Source of the DNA: Oryzomicrobium terrae
Lineage (GTDB): Bacteria; Pseudomonadota; Gammaproteobacteria; Burkholderiales; Rhodocyclaceae
Reading direction: 5' to 3'
NCBI RefSeq assembly: GCF_008274805.1
Contig: NZ_CP022579.1
Location: 2,294,001-2,358,000 of the forward strand
DNA length: 64,000 nucleotides
The stretch's first letter is position 1; every line of letters starts with the position of its first letter. A program made the translations under genes and the position numbers. The notes beneath the pieces are model-generated. The model was given only the letters and a program-made list of their open reading frames with translations. It had not been told where the DNA came from and ran no database searches. Shown here one piece after another: positions 63,320 to 64,000 of this stretch.

Positions 63320-63333
63320 TTGATACCGGTCAA
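63320..63333 (-). promoter_or_regulatory. FNR/DNR box upstream of nirF
   Basis: TTGATACCGGTCAA fits the DNR/NNR/FNR consensus TTGAT-N4-(A/G)TCAA. It stands 148 nt before nirF, and DNR-type regulators activate nir genes on NO (established knowledge). A -10 is not clear. The gap 63173-63467 holds no other gene. Confidence 0.7.
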
Positions 63334-63467
63334 ACCCCGCGCCAGGCGCGGACTTTGGCCATGTTACCAGTCACCCGCCGGGCACGGCGGATGCCGCTGG
63401 CGAGACCTTGCTGGGGTGGCAACCTGCACTTCAGTCACCACGGCCAAACCGATCAGCGATCCGGCGA

Positions 63468-64000
63468 TCAGCCGCGGGGCAGCTTGGCTTCGATCTCGTC
63501 CCGGGTCACGGCGCCGACCTTGGCCAGCAGCGGATTGCCGTTGGCCTCGATCATGATCGAATAGGGCAGCCCCCCGACGCTGTTGCCGAGGCGGCGCATC
63601 AAGCCCAGCCCGGCCATGGGCGGGATCAGCACGTTGGAATAGGAGACGCCCATGGACTTGAGGAAGGTGTTCACCCCCTTGAGCTCCTCCTCCACCGCCA
63701 CGCCGACCACGGTCAGATCCTTGCGGGCGGAGGCCAGGGCCGTCAGCTCCGGCATCTCGCGCCGGCAGGGAGCGCACCAGGTGGCCCAGAAATTCACCAA
63801 TAGGCGCTTGCCCCGGTAGGCCGCCAGGGTAGCGGGCTTGCCGTCGAGGCCGGTCACCGGGGTGCTGAACAAGTCGTCCAGGGCCGCCTTGTCCAGGGTG
63901 GCGGCCTGGGCCTCGGCAGAGCCGAACAGGGCCAGGGCCGACACGCCGCACAAGGCTGGCACGCTCACGCCCCCCAGGGCGACGAGCAGACGGCGGCGCA
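63468..64000 (-). CDS. TlpA/ResA-like thiol-disulfide oxidoreductase (partial, cut at the window edge)
   Basis: 177 codons visible. A signal-peptide-like N-terminus (RRRLLVALGGVSVPALCGVSALALFGSAEAQA in parts: RRRLLVALGG, ALALFGSAEAQA) leads to a thioredoxin fold with WCAPC (ATWCAPCRREMPEL) and cis-proline VGGLPYS. It is a periplasmic reductase of cytochrome c maturation type. The last bases CA at 63999-64000 would complete an ATG if the next base is T, so the start probably lies just outside; GTG 63968 is the internal alternative. Confidence 0.8.
   Translation of the reverse strand, partial: RRRLLVALGGVSVPALCGVSALALFGSAEAQAATLDKAALDDLFSTPVTGLDGKPATLAAYRGKRLLVNFWATWCAPCRREMPELTALASARKDLTVVGVAVEEELKGVNTFLKSMGVSYSNVLIPPMAGLGLMRRLGNSVGGLPYSIMIEANGNPLLAKVGAVTRDEIEAKLPRG

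Noticed and set aside
63330-63345. TCAAACCCCGCGCCAG shared with 25241-25256
   Set aside because: A 16-nt match is expected by chance in a GC-rich 64-kb window; only the 21-nt match to nirJ is reported.

Overview
The window looks like a chromosomal stretch of a GC-rich denitrifying betaproteobacterium, most likely of the Rhodocyclales (Azospira/Dechlorosoma-like). This is inferred from the gene repertoire: heme d1 (nir) biosynthesis genes, a BktB-like thiolase, many chemotaxis and c-di-GMP proteins, an MXKDX protein and an aryl-polyene-type cluster. No 16S gene or database search supports it. No rRNA operon, CRISPR array, transposase or prophage is visible.

Layout. 1-3.1 kb: a radical SAM protein, a small HTH regulator, lysC (aspartate kinase) and two tRNA genes (Ser-GCT, Arg-ACG), each with its own near-consensus promoter. 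3.2-18.6 kb: one long co-directional, mostly overlapping operon of aryl-polyene (APE)-type biosynthesis. It holds two ACPs, two ketosynthases, a ketosynthase-like chain-length factor, two hot-dog dehydratases, a ketoreductase, an adenylating ligase, an acyltransferase, a LolA-like carrier, an MMPL exporter, a methyltransferase, an alpha/beta hydrolase and a NodB-family deacetylase. It ends in a translationally coupled cation/proton antiporter. 18.9-29.6 kb: housekeeping genes (trxA, rho, rpmE, a GT39-like membrane protein, orn, an M48 peptidase, a small cytochrome c, a PCD, rsgA, a large MscS-type channel).

29.6-38.2 kb is an accessory region punctuated by three copies of an intergenic repeat that carries a perfect DnaA box. 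Two copies continue into a conserved hairpin module. Between them lie a soluble PAS-PAS chemotaxis protein with an elaborate palindromic upstream region, a tartrate-dehydratase-like enolase with a divergent LysR regulator, an AT-richer orphan gene, a RhuM-Fic protein and an rlmF with large low-complexity insertions. 38.6-48.5 kb holds signalling and stress genes: a PilJ-N/PAS/GGDEF/EAL protein, a hemerythrin, a FUSC gene broken by an amber codon, a LexA-box-controlled 56-residue protein, a Do protease, an Aer-like receptor and an FNR-box-controlled DUF2249 gene.

48.8-55.7 kb: a thiolase, a CobD/CbiB-like protein, a Nudix CoA pyrophosphatase, a retropepsin-like protein, a glutamine amidotransferase, gdhA and an MXKDX protein. 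55.8-64 kb, all on the minus strand: heme d1 maturation genes nirF, nirDL (fused), nirG, nirH, an HD phosphohydrolase, nirJ and nirN. An FNR/DNR box lies upstream of nirF, and a TlpA-like thioredoxin is cut by the window edge. Siroheme made elsewhere would be decarboxylated by NirDLGH and further processed by NirJ, NirF and NirN to heme d1 for nitrite reductase NirS. nirS and nirE are not in the window.
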